Shown here one piece after another: positions 48,052 through 57,992 of a stretch of 64,000 nt of DNA. The stretch comes from Oscillospiraceae bacterium (GTDB lineage Bacteria; Bacillota; Clostridia; Oscillospirales; UBA644), in the NCBI GenBank assembly GCA_015067305.1, contig SVMT01000003.1, positions 55,972 through 119,971 of the forward strand, given 5' to 3'. The stretch's first letter is position 1; every line of letters begins with the position of its first letter. The notes beneath the pieces were generated by a model that ran no database searches, was not told the origin of the DNA, and saw only the letters and a list, made by a program, of their open reading frames with translations. A program made the position numbers and the translations under genes.

Positions 48052-49518
48052 TTACATTGTAACTGTTGCGAACTTGAAGATAAAGAGGATCGCAATGATT
48101 GTAATAACGATATCACGTTTAGAATACTTACCTGTAAGAAGAGTAAGAAGAACATAAGAAATCGCACCGATACCGATACCGTTTGAAATAGAATATGTCA
48201 AAGGCATCATGATAAGTGTAAGGAATGCAGGGATAGCAGCTCTCATATTTGTCATATCAACTTTAGCAAAGCTCTTAAGCATAAGAACGCCTACAAAGAT
48301 AAGCGCAGGAGCTGTTGCGCAAGAAGGAATGATACTTGCGAGAGGGCTGAGGAAGAGTGCTACAAAGAAACAAGCAGATGTTACAAGGCTTGCAAGACCT
48401 GTTCTTGCACCTGCAGCAACACCGGAAGCGGATTCAACGAATGTTGTACATGTAGAAGTACCGAGAACTGCACCTGTTACTGTACCTACAGAGTCACAAA
48501 GCATACATTTATCAACGTCAATGGGATCTCCGTTTTCATCAAGCATATTAGCCTCGGAAGCTGCACCGTAGAGAGTACCGATAGTATCGAACATATCAAC
48601 GAGACAGAAAGAGATAATAAGAATGATTGCAGAGAATACACCACCGATATAAGGAGCTGTAAATGCACTTGTCCAAGCTTCACCATTAAAAAGACCAAAG
48701 AGACCAACATCAGCAAAATCTTTGAAGGACTGACCTACCTGGCTCATATCAAAAGAAGGAACCTGAAGAGTCAGAACATAATAAAGAACAGAGCTGATAA
48801 GGATACTGATAATAACAGCACCTTTAACCTTGAAGTGTGTAAGAACACCAATAATGATGAGACCGATGAAAGCTACAAGTACAGGAGACATTTCTGCAAT
48901 AGCATTAGCCCATGTGAAGCCATCAACGCCAACTTTGGAAATAACACCGTGGAAATCAAAGAACTGAACCAATGTATACTGGTTTGTCTGAATGAGACCT
49001 ACGTTCTGGAATCCGATGAAAGCAATAAACATACCAATACCTGCAGGAATAGCCTGTTTAAGAGCTTCAGGGAGAGCTTTAGCTATATAAGAACGAAGAC
49101 CTGTTACGGAAAGAACAAGGAATACAATACCGGAAAGGAAGATTATAACCAAACCTGACTGATAACCGGTAACAACGTCTGAACCGGAGAAGAATGCACC
49201 GGATACAAAACATGTGCAGAAGAAAGCATTAAGACCCATACCGCAAGCCTGAGCAAAAGGCATACGAGCATAAAGAGCCATAAGAAGAGTACCAACGATT
49301 GCAACGAGGATAGAAGCGATATAAACCGCATTCCATATCTGTCCCATTACACCTGCGTCAGCACCTGCGCCAACGAGCCAACCGCCTGCGCCACCGGCAG
49401 CAACCTGATTGGGGTTAACGAAAATGATATACGCCATTGCGAAGAATGTTGTGAGACCGCCAATAACTTCAGCTCTCACACTGGATCCGCGTTCACGTAT
49501 TTTGAAAAACTTGTCCAT
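48052..49518 (-). CDS. NCS2 family (AzgA-like) adenine/guanine/hypoxanthine permease
   Basis: EVIGGLTTFFAMAYIIFVNPN, AQACGMGLNAFF, LGTSTCTTFVESASGVAAGARTGLASL. Confidence 0.94.
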   Translation of the reverse strand: MDKFFKIRERGSSVRAEVIGGLTTFFAMAYIIFVNPNQVAAGGAGGWLVGAGADAGVMGQIWNAVYIASILVAIVGTLLMALYARMPFAQACGMGLNAFFCTCFVSGAFFSGSDVVTGYQSGLVIIFLSGIVFLVLSVTGLRSYIAKALPEALKQAIPAGIGMFIAFIGFQNVGLIQTNQYTLVQFFDFHGVISKVGVDGFTWANAIAEMSPVLVAFIGLIIIGVLTHFKVKGAVIISILISSVLYYVLTLQVPSFDMSQVGQSFKDFADVGLFGLFNGEAWTSAFTAPYIGGVFSAIILIISFCLVDMFDTIGTLYGAASEANMLDENGDPIDVDKCMLCDSVGTVTGAVLGTSTCTTFVESASGVAAGARTGLASLVTSACFFVALFLSPLASIIPSCATAPALIFVGVLMLKSFAKVDMTNMRAAIPAFLTLIMMPLTYSISNGIGIGAISYVLLTLLTGKYSKRDIVITIIAILFIFKFATVTM

Positions 49519-49575
49519 ATTTTCTTTACCTCCTGAAAAATATTTATATAAGTATTTTTGCGAACAAATTAAAGA

Positions 49576-50607
49576 TTATATTGATAATTGCATTACTGCA
49601 ATATTTATAACCGTAGTAAAAAGATAAATAACAGTAAATAACCAAAATCCCCATGAATGCATAACAGCTGACAGAAAATCAGCTTTTGTATATCCAGGTG
49701 AATCTTTTGTATATTCTGCAATATTTACAGAATCAATCTGAAACATCGACACTTTATCTTTTTTCTCATGAACTGAAAGAATAATAAAAATAGCAAGAGC
49801 AAGTACAGACACCGCAACAAAGAAAATGTCAACGCATAATGAAATATTATTTAAAAGAGCATTGTCAACGTATTCCTGAAGAACCATAAACAAGCAGGCT
49901 ATAAAATTATTTATAAAATGCAGGACCATAGGAAGTACTATAGAATTGAATCTGATAGCAATATATCCGAGGAATAAACCTATCGCAAATGCAAAAGGAA
50001 TTTGCTGAACAGTTGCATGCATAAGACCGAATGCTATAGAAGATACCACAACAGCGCCGACTTTTCCATATTCAGAAAGACCTGTAAGAACAAATCCTCT
50101 GTATATGAGTTCTTCGCAAATAGCAGGGAGAACCGCCATTACAAAAAACAGCAAAAATATTTCGCCTAAACCATTCGGTGTCGGTATAGCTGAATTTATA
50201 TCCCCTACAGGTATGCCTATCATATTAAACAATTCGGATATCATGTAAGAAATATATGAAAATACCGTAGAAAGACCGGGAAAGATAAGCACGCTCAAAA
50301 GCGAATATACTACAGGAACTTTCTCTTTTTTAATACAGGACCTGAATTTGAACTTACCGATTACAGGTATCAAACACGCAAGCAGAGCTGTTGATATCGG
50401 AAGCAAAAACTGCGGAATGATAAACAAACAGTAAAAATTCGATTTGAGATATACAGCCTCCCCTAAAGAGAAACCGTCAATTATTATCTGAGCTATAAAA
50501 TATAGAATTGCAGAAATAATTGAAACAGCACCGGAAACTACTGAAAATAAAGATAAAATACCAAATGTTGAATTAAGTCTTGATTTTAATTCAAGCGTTT
50601 TTTCCAT
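49576..50607 (-). CDS. CPBP family intramembrane glutamic endopeptidase
   Basis: AICEELIYRGFVLTGL (EExxxR) and FGLMHATVQQIPFAFAIGLFLGYIAIR; FINN motif. Confidence 0.92.
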   Translation of the reverse strand: MEKTLELKSRLNSTFGILSLFSVVSGAVSIISAILYFIAQIIIDGFSLGEAVYLKSNFYCLFIIPQFLLPISTALLACLIPVIGKFKFRSCIKKEKVPVVYSLLSVLIFPGLSTVFSYISYMISELFNMIGIPVGDINSAIPTPNGLGEIFLLFFVMAVLPAICEELIYRGFVLTGLSEYGKVGAVVVSSIAFGLMHATVQQIPFAFAIGLFLGYIAIRFNSIVLPMVLHFINNFIACLFMVLQEYVDNALLNNISLCVDIFFVAVSVLALAIFIILSVHEKKDKVSMFQIDSVNIAEYTKDSPGYTKADFLSAVMHSWGFWLFTVIYLFTTVINIAVMQLSI

Positions 50608-50622
50608 TCAAAGAACTCCCCC

Positions 50623-51462
50623 TTAATCAACAAGAATAACACCGAGAGCATTACCTAAATGTCCGCCTTCATCAAGAAGTTTTCGAGCTTTGATCTGTAA
50701 TGATGTAAGAGGTGCCTTACTATCTTTAAACTTAGTATCAAAGATACGTTCAATAGCCTGACCGTCATTCTGGGCTTGATTTTCAATAATAGTAAAGCGT
50801 TTACCGAACTTGATTATATTTGATGTTTCGGGAAGAACCTGCGAAAGTCCAGGAGACAACAGCCATGAATGGCAAATAAAACCCTTAAAATCATATTCAG
50901 GGAAATATTTACGGTAAAATGTTTTCGCCAACTCAAGAGACTCACCGCAAAGTTCATCGGTGAAAGAACCTTCCTGTTGAATATGTACATCCAACATTTT
51001 ATCGCCGTTCTTTAAACCGACTGAAATGTCATGGGATGAGCTTTCGGTAAATTCAGTAAAGTTATATTGAAGTCTGCCCAATTTAAATCTGAACAAAACA
51101 ACACTTCCGTTGACCCAAGCTAAATCGGAAAGTCCCAATTTACCATATACTCGTCTGTAATTGTATGCCCAGACTTTAATATCAGACATTGTGTCCTTAT
51201 AAATATCATAAGAGATTCCACGTTTTTCATACTCAGACCAAGCTAATAATGCTTTGCAGAGCATTGCAACGAGTGCTGCCATTCCGTATGTAGTATCATC
51301 ACAAACCTTAGAATTTAAAGATTCACAGTCATCTTTCATTAAATGAAACATTGCAAAATCACGAAACTCTCTTGTATTTTCATCAGAAGAAAAGCTCATA
51401 ATTTCATTTTTTTCGTCTTGTGTGAAACCAATTTCAGTTATCAATTTTTCAAAAGTCATCAT
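50623..51462 (-). CDS. Acyltransferase-domain/GNAT-like hypothetical protein (DUF5596-like)
   Basis: KVWAYNYRRVYGKLGLSDLAWVNGSVVLFRFKLGRLQYNF; LDVHIQQEGSFTDE; FKGFICHSWLLSPGLSQVLPETSNII. Confidence 0.65.
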   Translation of the reverse strand: MMTFEKLITEIGFTQDEKNEIMSFSSDENTREFRDFAMFHLMKDDCESLNSKVCDDTTYGMAALVAMLCKALLAWSEYEKRGISYDIYKDTMSDIKVWAYNYRRVYGKLGLSDLAWVNGSVVLFRFKLGRLQYNFTEFTESSSHDISVGLKNGDKMLDVHIQQEGSFTDELCGESLELAKTFYRKYFPEYDFKGFICHSWLLSPGLSQVLPETSNIIKFGKRFTIIENQAQNDGQAIERIFDTKFKDSKAPLTSLQIKARKLLDEGGHLGNALGVILVD

Positions 51463-51638
51463 AAGACACCACCGTTCATAATAATACATACATATTTTAG
51501 CAGAAAATGAAAGAAAAATCAAGATGTTTCTTTCATAAATATTTGATAAATTTATTTGCTGAATTTGTCAACTTTGACTATTTGATTAAACTTCACCATA
51601 AAAATGCAGTTTGGAAGAAAAAATTTTCTTTTAAACTA

Positions 51639-51667
51639 TTGACTTTTTTAAAGTTAAGTTGTATAAT
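51639..51667 (+). promoter_or_regulatory. SigA-type promoter
   Basis: TTGACT (51639-51644), 17 nt, TATAAT (51662-51667). Confidence 0.72.
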
Positions 51668-51684
51668 ATATAGGATACAATAAA

Positions 51685-52644
51685 ATGATTGGAGTATTTA
51701 CCCAAATGAAAACAAAACATTACATAAAATTACTTGCACCGATATGTGTATTCGGTTTCATTTTCAGAGTTCTCGAAATAATGTTCGCAATCGAACCTGA
51801 GACAGGATATTTCGTAACAGGAAGTGTTATCCCTCTTCTGTTCAATATTTACATTATACTTGCGGTGCTGTTCTTCATGTCAGTGATATTTTTCACAAAA
51901 ACAGAGCAAAAACCAGTCAAGAACAGATTTGTTAAATTTACATTTACAGACAATGTCTTCACGATGCTCAGCGCTGTCTTTATTTTAGCAGGCAGTTTGC
52001 AGACATTTGTAAACAAATACTTTATTGACGGAACCCTGACAGATTTCAAGGTGCTTTTCAGCGATATTACTTTCTACACCATAGTTGCCGCTGTTCTTTC
52101 TACATTCTTCCTTGTACAGTTTGCAACATCTCCCAAATCTGTAGCAAAATCAGGTTTTTATACAGTTCTTTCACTTTCAGTTCCCATTTACTATGTGCTC
52201 AGACTTTTTGTGGAATTCACAGATATGTCCAACATACTCTCTCATTCTTACGGTACATATACTATTGTGTTCCTCAGTTTCCTTACATTGGCATTTATAA
52301 ATCTTTCAAAAGTACTTGCAGGTTCACTTTGCAGGAAATATCTGATGGCATTTTCTCTCTGTTCAGTATTCATGGGTGCTATCCACCTTGCAGAATGTGT
52401 TCTTGCATTTATTCCCGGTAACCCTTACAATATTTCGATAAATCTCCTCACATATCTTGCAGACCTGTTCATTTGTCTCATGCTTGTTGCTATTTTCATG
52501 AAAGTATCAAAGAAACAGAAGATCTCTGCAAAAGCAGAAAAAGAACCTGAAGTAACAGAAAAGCTCCCATCTGAGGAAACGATTGAAGACTCCCCTGAAG
52601 CAGAAGAAAAACCTTCTGAAGAAATAAAAGAAGAAAACAACTAA
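51685..52644 (+). CDS. Hypothetical polytopic membrane protein with acidic C-terminal tail
   Basis: Multiple TM segments; EKEPEVTEKLPSEETIEDSPEAEEKPSEEIKEENN tail. Confidence 0.6.
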   Translation: MIGVFTQMKTKHYIKLLAPICVFGFIFRVLEIMFAIEPETGYFVTGSVIPLLFNIYIILAVLFFMSVIFFTKTEQKPVKNRFVKFTFTDNVFTMLSAVFILAGSLQTFVNKYFIDGTLTDFKVLFSDITFYTIVAAVLSTFFLVQFATSPKSVAKSGFYTVLSLSVPIYYVLRLFVEFTDMSNILSHSYGTYTIVFLSFLTLAFINLSKVLAGSLCRKYLMAFSLCSVFMGAIHLAECVLAFIPGNPYNISINLLTYLADLFICLMLVAIFMKVSKKQKISAKAEKEPEVTEKLPSEETIEDSPEAEEKPSEEIKEENN

Positions 52645-52650
52645 ATATCT

Positions 52651-52674
52651 GTCCTCCGAAAGAATTCGGAGGAC
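52651..52674. terminator. Bidirectional intrinsic terminator
   Basis: GTCCTCCGAAAGAATTCGGAGGAC followed by ATTTTTT. Confidence 0.8.
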
Positions 52675-52679
52675 ATTTT

Positions 52680-52955
52680 TTAATCTTTCAGTTTATTACC
52701 GTTCTTGATAAGATCCATTTCAGTTAACAACTGATCTATAAACTCTTTATCATTAAGCTCCGTATTGAAATGAGATGCAAATCCTTTTTTGATAAAAATA
52801 CCATTCATTTCCTCAGCAACGGATCTCAATTCAGTTACCGCTTTATCATCTTGTTTATCCTTCACAAAGAAAACACGTGACAACTTCATAAACAGCTGCC
52901 AGCATTTAAAACGGTCTGAACCTTCAAGCTTATTTATAATATCCATACAAGTCAT
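52680..52955 (-). CDS. Hypothetical small protein
   Basis: 91 aa open frame between terminator and intergenic region; SD-like AAAGG upstream. Confidence 0.5.
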   Translation of the reverse strand: MTCMDIINKLEGSDRFKCWQLFMKLSRVFFVKDKQDDKAVTELRSVAEEMNGIFIKKGFASHFNTELNDKEFIDQLLTEMDLIKNGNKLKD

Positions 52956-53080
52956 ATAATCAAACCTTTCACATTAATTACTTACCCGAAAATTATATCA
53001 CATATTGAAACAAAAATCAAGCATTTTCCCTGTCAATTTAAGATGTTAAAGTTATTTCAAACAAAAAAAACATATAGCTC

Positions 53081-53109
53081 TTTACAAATCGACAATAAAT
53101 TGATATAAT
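53081..53109 (+). promoter_or_regulatory. SigA-type promoter of glyA
   Basis: TTTACA (53081-53086), 17 nt, TATAAT (53104-53109). Confidence 0.72.
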
Positions 53110-53148
53110 ATAGAATATTATAATAATTTATACAAATGGAGAACACTA

Positions 53149-54396
53149 ATGAGAAACATTGATTACGTAAAAAGATTTGATCCCGAAGTCGGCGCTGCTA
53201 TGGACAGCGAACTTGAAAGACAGCAGGGTAATATTGAGCTTATAGCTTCAGAAAATATTGTATCCGAAGCTGTTATGGCAGCTATGGGCACAGTGCTCAC
53301 AAACAAATATGCTGAAGGTTATCCCGGAAAAAGATATTATGGCGGTTGTGAAAAAGTAGATATCGTTGAAGATATTGCCAGAGACAGAGCCAAAAAGCTT
53401 TTCGGCGCTGAACACGCAAATGTACAGCCCCACAGCGGTGCTCAGGCAAACACGGCTGTATATTTTTCTTTCCTTAAACCAGGAGATACGATCATGGGTA
53501 TGAACCTTGCACACGGTGGTCACCTTACACACGGTTCTCCCGTAAATATGTCCGGCTCTTATTTCAATATCGTACCTTACGGCGTAGATGATGTAACACA
53601 CAGAATCGACTATGATCAGGTAGAAGCTCTCGCAAAACAGCACAAACCCAAAATCATTGTAGCAGGCGCAAGTGCTTACCCCAGATTTATTGATTTTGAA
53701 AAATTCGCACAGATCGCTCATTCTGTAGGCGCACTTCTTATGGTAGACATGGCTCATATTGCAGGTCTCGTTGCCGCCGGTCTCCATCCCTCTCCTGTTC
53801 CTTACGCAGACATCGTTACAACAACAACTCATAAAACACTCAGAGGTCCCAGAGGCGGTATGATCCTTTGTAAAGAAGAATACGCAAAGGCTATTGATCA
53901 AGCTATATTCCCGGGAACACAGGGTGGTCCCCTCATGCACGTTATTGCATCTAAGGCAGTTTGCTTCGGCGAAGCACTCAAGCCTGAATTCAAAGAATAT
54001 CAGACTCAAGTAGTTAAGAATGCAGCAGCTCTTGCAAACGGACTTGTTGAAAAAGGCTTTGATCTTGTTTCAGGCGGTACAGATAACCACCTCATGCTCG
54101 TTGACCTCAGAAAGTTCAACATCACAGGCAAAGACCTTGAAAAGAAACTTGATGAAGTTCGTATCACAGCAAATAAGAATGCTATTCCCAACGATCCTCA
54201 GACACCCTTCATCACAAGCGGTGTAAGACTTGGCTCTCCCGCAGTTACAAGCAGAGGCTTTAAAGAAGAAGATATGAAACTTGTAGCAGATCTTATTTAC
54301 AAAACAGCTTCCGATTTTGAAGCAAACGCAGAAGAAGTACGTGCAGCAGTTGCAGGTCTCTGCGCAAAATATCCTATCTACGCAAATATTGACTAA
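53149..54396 (+). CDS. glyA: Serine hydroxymethyltransferase
   Basis: [58 protein letters not shown]. Confidence 0.97.
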   Translation: MRNIDYVKRFDPEVGAAMDSELERQQGNIELIASENIVSEAVMAAMGTVLTNKYAEGYPGKRYYGGCEKVDIVEDIARDRAKKLFGAEHANVQPHSGAQANTAVYFSFLKPGDTIMGMNLAHGGHLTHGSPVNMSGSYFNIVPYGVDDVTHRIDYDQVEALAKQHKPKIIVAGASAYPRFIDFEKFAQIAHSVGALLMVDMAHIAGLVAAGLHPSPVPYADIVTTTTHKTLRGPRGGMILCKEEYAKAIDQAIFPGTQGGPLMHVIASKAVCFGEALKPEFKEYQTQVVKNAAALANGLVEKGFDLVSGGTDNHLMLVDLRKFNITGKDLEKKLDEVRITANKNAIPNDPQTPFITSGVRLGSPAVTSRGFKEEDMKLVADLIYKTASDFEANAEEVRAAVAGLCAKYPIYANID

Positions 54397-54405
54397 TCAC
54401 TTAAC

Positions 54406-54432
54406 ACCCGTCTGCCAAGTCGGTAGACGGGT
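54406..54432 (+). terminator. Intrinsic terminator of glyA
   Basis: ACCCGTCTGCCAAGTCGGTAGACGGGT then ATTTT. Confidence 0.78.
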
Positions 54433-54460
54433 ATTTTCTACATAAACGGAGTTTTATTAT

Positions 54461-55726
54461 ATGTATTCACCATTAGCGGCAAGGCTTCGTCCCACGTCTC
54501 TTGATGATTTCGTAGGACAAAAGCACCTTGTAGGTCCCGGAAAACCGTTACGTAAAATAATCGAAAGCGGAATAATTCCAAACATGATATTTTACGGTTA
54601 TTCAGGTATCGGAAAAACAACACTTGCAAAAATAATCGCAGACAGAACAAACAAAACACTTTATGTTCTCAATGCGACAACAGCATCCACAGGAGATATC
54701 AAACAAATAATTTCTGACCTTGATTCTCTGGCAGGTCAGAACGGTGTTATTCTGTATTTGGATGAGATCCAGTATTTCAACAAAAAACAACAGCAGATAC
54801 TTCTGGAATTTATTGAAAACGGTTCCATAACACTTATTGCATCAACGACCGAAAACCCGTATTTTTACGTTTACAATGCCATACTCAGCCGTTCAACAGT
54901 TTTTGAGTTTAAACCTGTTGACAGATACGAAGTGATCAAAGCGGTAAACAGAGCATTTGAAATTGTAAAAAGTGAAAATGCTGAAGTTGAATATACCATA
55001 GAAAAAGGTGTTTCCGAACATATTTCTCAGACCTGCGGTGGTGATGTACGAAAAGCAATGAATTCGGTAGAGCTTCTGACGGCTCTGAAAGTCGGACAGA
55101 CATCGGTAAATATAACCCTTGAAGACGCAAAGGCAATATCTCAAAAAAGCAATATGCGTTACGACAGAGACGGAGACGCACATTATGATATCCTTTCAGC
55201 CTTCCAGAAGTCTATAAGAGGTTCAGATGAAAATGCCGCATTGCATTACCTTGCACGCCTTCTTGAGGGTGGAGACTTAGCTTCAATATGCAGAAGACTT
55301 CTTGTTATCGCTTCCGAAGATATAGGTCTTGCATACCCTCAAGCCGCTTCAATAGTAAAATCCTGCGTAGATTCTTCTTTACAGTTGGGTCTTCCGGAAG
55401 CAAGGATACCCTTAGCTCAAGCAGTAATACTGTTAGCGACTGCACCGAAGTCTAACTCAGTCGTTTGTGCAATAGACGCAGCTATTGAAAAAGTAAGAAC
55501 CGGTGAATATGGTGATATTCCCGACCATCTCAAGGACTCGCATTATGCAGGTGCAGAGAAAATGGGACGGGGAACTGAATACAAATATCCTCATTCATAC
55601 GAAAATAACTATATTAAACAGCAATATTTACCTGATAAAATTAAATATGACATTTATTACAGCTACGGCAACAATAAAAATGAACAGGCGGCGAAAGCAT
55701 ATTGGGACAAAATAAAGAAAAAATGA
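54461..55726 (+). CDS. rarA: Replication-associated recombination protein A (RarA/MgsA AAA ATPase)
   Basis: LAARLRPTSLDDFVGQKHLVG, YGYSGIGKTTLAKII, LYLDEIQYFNKKQQQILL, STTENPYF. Confidence 0.94.
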   Translation: MYSPLAARLRPTSLDDFVGQKHLVGPGKPLRKIIESGIIPNMIFYGYSGIGKTTLAKIIADRTNKTLYVLNATTASTGDIKQIISDLDSLAGQNGVILYLDEIQYFNKKQQQILLEFIENGSITLIASTTENPYFYVYNAILSRSTVFEFKPVDRYEVIKAVNRAFEIVKSENAEVEYTIEKGVSEHISQTCGGDVRKAMNSVELLTALKVGQTSVNITLEDAKAISQKSNMRYDRDGDAHYDILSAFQKSIRGSDENAALHYLARLLEGGDLASICRRLLVIASEDIGLAYPQAASIVKSCVDSSLQLGLPEARIPLAQAVILLATAPKSNSVVCAIDAAIEKVRTGEYGDIPDHLKDSHYAGAEKMGRGTEYKYPHSYENNYIKQQYLPDKIKYDIYYSYGNNKNEQAAKAYWDKIKKK

Positions 55727-56379
55727 TGCTGATCTCAAAGGAAACAGCATTGGAAATACATAAAAGACTTCTGGAACTGTATCCGGAACGAAAATGCGCT
55801 CTTAATTTCAAATCCCCTTATGAATTACTTGTAGCTTCAAGGTTATCAGCACAATGCACTGACATCAGAGTAAATATAGTGACCGAAGAACTTTTCAAAA
55901 AATATCCTACAGAAAAGGAACTATCGGAAGCTGATTTTGAAGATGTTGCTTCCATAATAAAATCATGCGGTCTGGGTAACACAAAAGCACGCGATATCAT
56001 TACGGCATCAAAACAACTTTGCGAACTCAACGGGATTTTACCCGACACAAAGGAAGGATTGTTAAAGATCAAAGGGGTTGGAAGAAAGATCGCAAATCTG
56101 CTTTTAGGTGAGATATATCATCAGGACGGAGTTGTAATAGTAGATACTCACTGTATCAGATTAACAAACAGAATGGGCTTCTGCGACGAGGAAAACCCTA
56201 AAAAAATCGAAGACATTCTAAGAACTGTTATACCTGCTAAAGAAAGCCTTGATTTTTGCCATGCGATAGTATTCCATGGCAGACAGATTTGTAAAGCACA
56301 AAAACCTAATTGCAATGAATGTATTCTAAATGATATATGCTTAAAGAATTTCAAAGAGAAAGGAAAGAATAAAAAATGA
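55723..56379 (+). CDS. nth: Endonuclease III
   Basis: LSAQCTDIRVN, LKIKGVGRKIANLLLGE HhH, VDTHCIRLTNRMGF, C-terminal Fe-S CKAQKPNCNECILNDIC. Confidence 0.95.
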   Translation: MMLISKETALEIHKRLLELYPERKCALNFKSPYELLVASRLSAQCTDIRVNIVTEELFKKYPTEKELSEADFEDVASIIKSCGLGNTKARDIITASKQLCELNGILPDTKEGLLKIKGVGRKIANLLLGEIYHQDGVVIVDTHCIRLTNRMGFCDEENPKKIEDILRTVIPAKESLDFCHAIVFHGRQICKAQKPNCNECILNDICLKNFKEKGKNKK

Positions 56380-57314
56380 AATACAACGAATTACTCATAA
56401 AAATAAGTTCCGTTGACGGAGAAAAAGCTTCTGCCATAGCTGCAATGCTTGATATAGGAGGACTTTATCTCGAAGATTATTCCGATATGATGGATTGTGA
56501 CCTCGTAAAGCAGATTGGTCTTATTGACGAGGAACTTCTCGCAAAGGACACAACGAAAGCTACACTTCATGTATATCTCCCTGAAAATATCAGCGTGGAC
56601 GAAGCCTCCGCATATCTTGAAGAAAGATTTACAAGTGAAAATGTTAAATACGAACTATCTCACGAACTTATCGATGAAGAAGCGTATGCAAATTCCTGGA
56701 AAAAATATTATAAACCACTTAAGATAGGCGAAAAGATCGTAGTATGTCCTCTTTGGGAAAACTACGACCTTAAAGACGGAGAAGTCATGCTTAAAATTGA
56801 TCCCGGAATGGCATTCGGAACAGGAACTCATGAGACAACAAGTCTTTGTATTGAATATCTGCAGAAAGTTGTAAAAGAAGGAGATAAAATACTCGATGTG
56901 GGTTGTGGAAGTGGAATACTTTCTATCACTTCCCTGCTTTGCGGTGCAAGGGAAGCCCTCGCTTTGGATATTGACCCCAACGCAGTAAGAGTATCTTATG
57001 AAAACGCCGAACTCAATAAATATGACGGGAAATTCGAAGCTGTTTGCGACAATATACTCGATCCCGAAAGCGATATAAGAAAGAAACTTAACGGTAAAAA
57101 ATACGATGTTATCGTTGCCAATATTGTAGCCGACATAATAATCAGACTTTCTGATTTCATTCAAGAATATCTTGAAGATAACGGAACTTTTATCGTTTCA
57201 GGCATAATAACAGAGCGTGAAAACGATGTTCTCGACGCACTTGCTAAAAACGGTTTTAAAGTGCTTGACCGCAGCGAAAAGAAAGGCTGGGTCTGTATTA
57301 AAAACGGCAGATAA
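56376..57314 (+). CDS. prmA: Ribosomal protein L11 methyltransferase
   Basis: DPGMAFGTGTHETTSLCIEYL, ILDVGCGSGILSI, DVIVANIVADIII. Confidence 0.95.
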   Translation: MKYNELLIKISSVDGEKASAIAAMLDIGGLYLEDYSDMMDCDLVKQIGLIDEELLAKDTTKATLHVYLPENISVDEASAYLEERFTSENVKYELSHELIDEEAYANSWKKYYKPLKIGEKIVVCPLWENYDLKDGEVMLKIDPGMAFGTGTHETTSLCIEYLQKVVKEGDKILDVGCGSGILSITSLLCGAREALALDIDPNAVRVSYENAELNKYDGKFEAVCDNILDPESDIRKKLNGKKYDVIVANIVADIIIRLSDFIQEYLEDNGTFIVSGIITERENDVLDALAKNGFKVLDRSEKKGWVCIKNGR

Positions 57315-57317
57315 TAT

Positions 57318-57992
57318 TTAATTTAGATTCCAATCAATGGGTTCCATACCGTGTTCGGTAAGGAACTCATTTGTTTTTGAAAAGTGCTTACATCCAAAGA
57401 AACCGTTATATGCAGAAAGAGGACTCGGATGTGCAGCAGTTAAAATACAATGATGTTTATTTTTAATTATCTTAGCTTTCTCCTTGGCGTTAGCACCCCA
57501 AAGAATAAAAACGACAGGTTTTTCACGTTGGTCAAGGAGCTCAATAACTTTATCTGTAAAATATTCCCAACCAACCCCCCTATGGCTGTTTGCCTGACCT
57601 GCACGAACCGTAAGAACATTGTTCAAGAGAAGAACTCCGTTATCTGCCCAACGGGTCAATGTACCGCCTGCAGGAGGTCTGATACCAAGATCGGATTCTA
57701 TCTCTTTATATATATTTACCAGCGACGGAGGCGTTTGTATGCCCTCACGCACGGAAAAACAGAACCCATGAGCCTGACCTGGACCGTGATATGGGTCCTG
57801 ACCGATTATAACAGCTTTTACATTACTGTAAGAAGTGTGTTTCAAGGCGTTAAAAATATCATACATATTGGGATATATCCGTCTTGTACTGTATTCCTGT
57901 TTTAAAAACTCCCTGAGCTTAAGATAGTATGGTTTTTCAAATTCATCCTTAAGAAGAGCATCCCATTCGTTGCCAAGATTTACCATTGTCAT
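57318..57992 (-). CDS. ung: Uracil-DNA glycosylase
   Basis: VKAVIIGQDPYHGPGQAHGFCFSV; ILTAAHPSPLSAYNGFFGCKHFSKTNEFL. Confidence 0.97.
   Translation of the reverse strand: MTMVNLGNEWDALLKDEFEKPYYLKLREFLKQEYSTRRIYPNMYDIFNALKHTSYSNVKAVIIGQDPYHGPGQAHGFCFSVREGIQTPPSLVNIYKEIESDLGIRPPAGGTLTRWADNGVLLLNNVLTVRAGQANSHRGVGWEYFTDKVIELLDQREKPVVFILWGANAKEKAKIIKNKHHCILTAAHPSPLSAYNGFFGCKHFSKTNEFLTEHGMEPIDWNLN

Noticed and set aside
52990-53148. Possible glycine or other riboswitch upstream of glyA
   Set aside because: AT-rich with only a clear promoter and ~35-nt leader; no conserved aptamer sequence seen.
53248-54009. 253-aa minus-strand ORF in glyA
   Set aside because: Antisense shadow of a highly biased gene; Cys/Phe/Ser-rich translation.
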